Assembly: GCA_017462425.1 (NCBI GenBank)
Contig: JAFTRD010000082.1
Location: 1-5,720, forward strand
DNA length: 5,720 nt
Direction of reading: 5' to 3'
From: Clostridia bacterium
GTDB taxonomy: Bacteria; Bacillota_A; Clostridia; Christensenellales; Borkfalkiaceae
Position 1 is the stretch's first letter. The number at the start of each line of letters is the position of its first letter. Positions 4,981 to 5,720 of this stretch are shown one piece after another. The translations under genes and the position numbers were made by a program. The notes below the pieces were generated by a model. It worked only from the letters and a program-made list of their open reading frames with translations. It was not told the origin of the DNA and ran no database searches.

Positions 4981-5720
4981 CTACAACGTCAGTATTTCTA
5001 CACCGTCTTCCGTAATGAGTACGGTGTTTTCGTAATGCGCCGCCGGCGAATTATCCAGCGTCACCGCCGTCCATCCGTCCGCAAGCGTTTTCACGCGGTA
5101 ATCGCCGAGCGTTATCATCGGCTCTATACACAGCGTTGTGTTTGCCTTGAGCCTTACGCCCGTTCCCTTTCTGCCGTAGTTGGGAACCGACGGGTCCTCG
5201 TGCATATCCTTGCCGATACCGTGACCGACGAAGGCACGCACCACTCCAAAGCCGTGCGCCTCGGCGTGGGTCTGCACATTATACCCGATGTCGTAAAGCG
5301 GGGTTCCCGCCTTTAACTCCTTCACTGCCTGAAAGAAGCACTCCTCCGTCACCTTGACCAGTTTGCGCTTTTCGGGAGAGACGTTGCCGATACAGAAAGT
5401 ACGGCAGGCGTCGCCGTTATACCCGTCTTTCTCCGCCGTGATGTCCACGCTGACAATGTCGCCGTCACGAATGATTCGGTCGTCGGGAATACCGTGAACG
5501 ACCACTTCGTTGACGGAAACGCAAGCAGAACCGGGATATCCGTAATATCCCAAAGACGAGGGGGTTGCGCCGCTGGCTATGATATAATCGTGCACCAGCG
5601 TATCCACTTCCTTGGTGGTCATGCCCGCTTTGATATGTCTGCCGACGTAGGCAAGCGTATCACGTACCACTACGCACGCCGCCCGTATCTTTTCTATTTC
5701 CCGTGGGGTTTTTACACGTA
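4981..5720 (-). CDS. map: Methionine aminopeptidase type I, first few residues outside window
   Basis: This cytosolic dinuclear metalloenzyme removes the N-terminal methionine from new proteins. The frame stays open to the right edge, with visible residues RVKTPREIEKIRAACVVVRDTLAYVG, so a GTG at 5670 is not the start. Counting from the edge, 245 residues are visible. All metal and catalytic residues are present: His75 (VVHGIP), Asp92 and Asp103 (SVDITAEKDGYNGDA), His166 and His173 (GHGIGKDMHED), Glu199 (CIEPMI) and Glu230 (HYENTVLIT). These sit four to five below the E. coli numbers (79, 97, 108, 171, 178, 204, 235), so only about four or five residues are missing. No N-terminal zinc-finger extension is visible in the part present. 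It stops with TAG, 27 bases before infA, in the usual map-infA-rpmJ order. Confidence 0.98.
   Translation of the reverse strand, partial: RVKTPREIEKIRAACVVVRDTLAYVGRHIKAGMTTKEVDTLVHDYIIASGATPSSLGYYGYPGSACVSVNEVVVHGIPDDRIIRDGDIVSVDITAEKDGYNGDACRTFCIGNVSPEKRKLVKVTEECFFQAVKELKAGTPLYDIGYNVQTHAEAHGFGVVRAFVGHGIGKDMHEDPSVPNYGRKGTGVRLKANTTLCIEPMITLGDYRVKTLADGWTAVTLDNSPAAHYENTVLITEDGVEILTL

Noticed and set aside
4951..4983. Possible map-infA fusion by TAG read-through
   Set aside because: The two genes share a frame, but infA has its own ribosome binding site and both proteins have normal ends. One frame in three would match by chance.

Overview
This window is mostly core chromosome from a Bacillota (Clostridia-type) bacterium. 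It carries the distal end of the large ribosomal-protein cluster on the minus strand, in transcription order map - infA - rpmJ - rpsM - rpsK - rpsD - rpoA - rplQ. Three things point to Clostridia: rpsD sits inside the alpha operon (in Bacillus it lies elsewhere), S4 has the clostridial-type N-terminus without the zinc cysteines, and L17 is long and carries extra segments. From memory of similar proteins, an uncultured gut lineage near Christensenellales is possible, but that is a weak inference. Nearly every gene has a strong AGGAGG-like ribosome binding site.

Layout. Positions 2-1045 (plus strand) are the C-terminal three quarters of an M20-family metallodipeptidase (PepV/Sapep type) that runs off the left edge. 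It converges on a small minus-strand DUF378 membrane protein (1102-1314), and the two share a bidirectional hairpin terminator (1048-1088). A strong intrinsic terminator (1395-1428) closes the ribosomal operon just after rplQ. Positions 1438-4324 hold rplQ, rpoA, rpsD, rpsK and rpsM, packed 3-26 bases apart with ribosome binding sites that often overlap the preceding stop. Positions 4325-4572 are a 248-base AT-rich gap without a credible gene. It contains a candidate promoter and several strong inverted repeats upstream of rpsM. Positions 4573-5720 hold rpmJ (only 38 codons), infA (GTG start) and map, which lacks only about four or five N-terminal residues at the right edge.

How the genes work together. 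infA starts translation, the S13, S11, S4, L17 and L36 proteins are ribosome parts, rpoA builds RNA polymerase, and map removes the initiator methionine from new proteins. The order rpsM-rpsK-rpsD-rpoA-rplQ equals the E. coli alpha operon, which S4 represses by binding the rpsM leader. The structured rpsM leader here is therefore the most interesting element: a candidate autoregulatory RNA, although nothing in the sequence proves S4 binding. I found no CRISPR array, tRNA, rRNA, insertion sequence or defence system. The rest of the window is ordinary.
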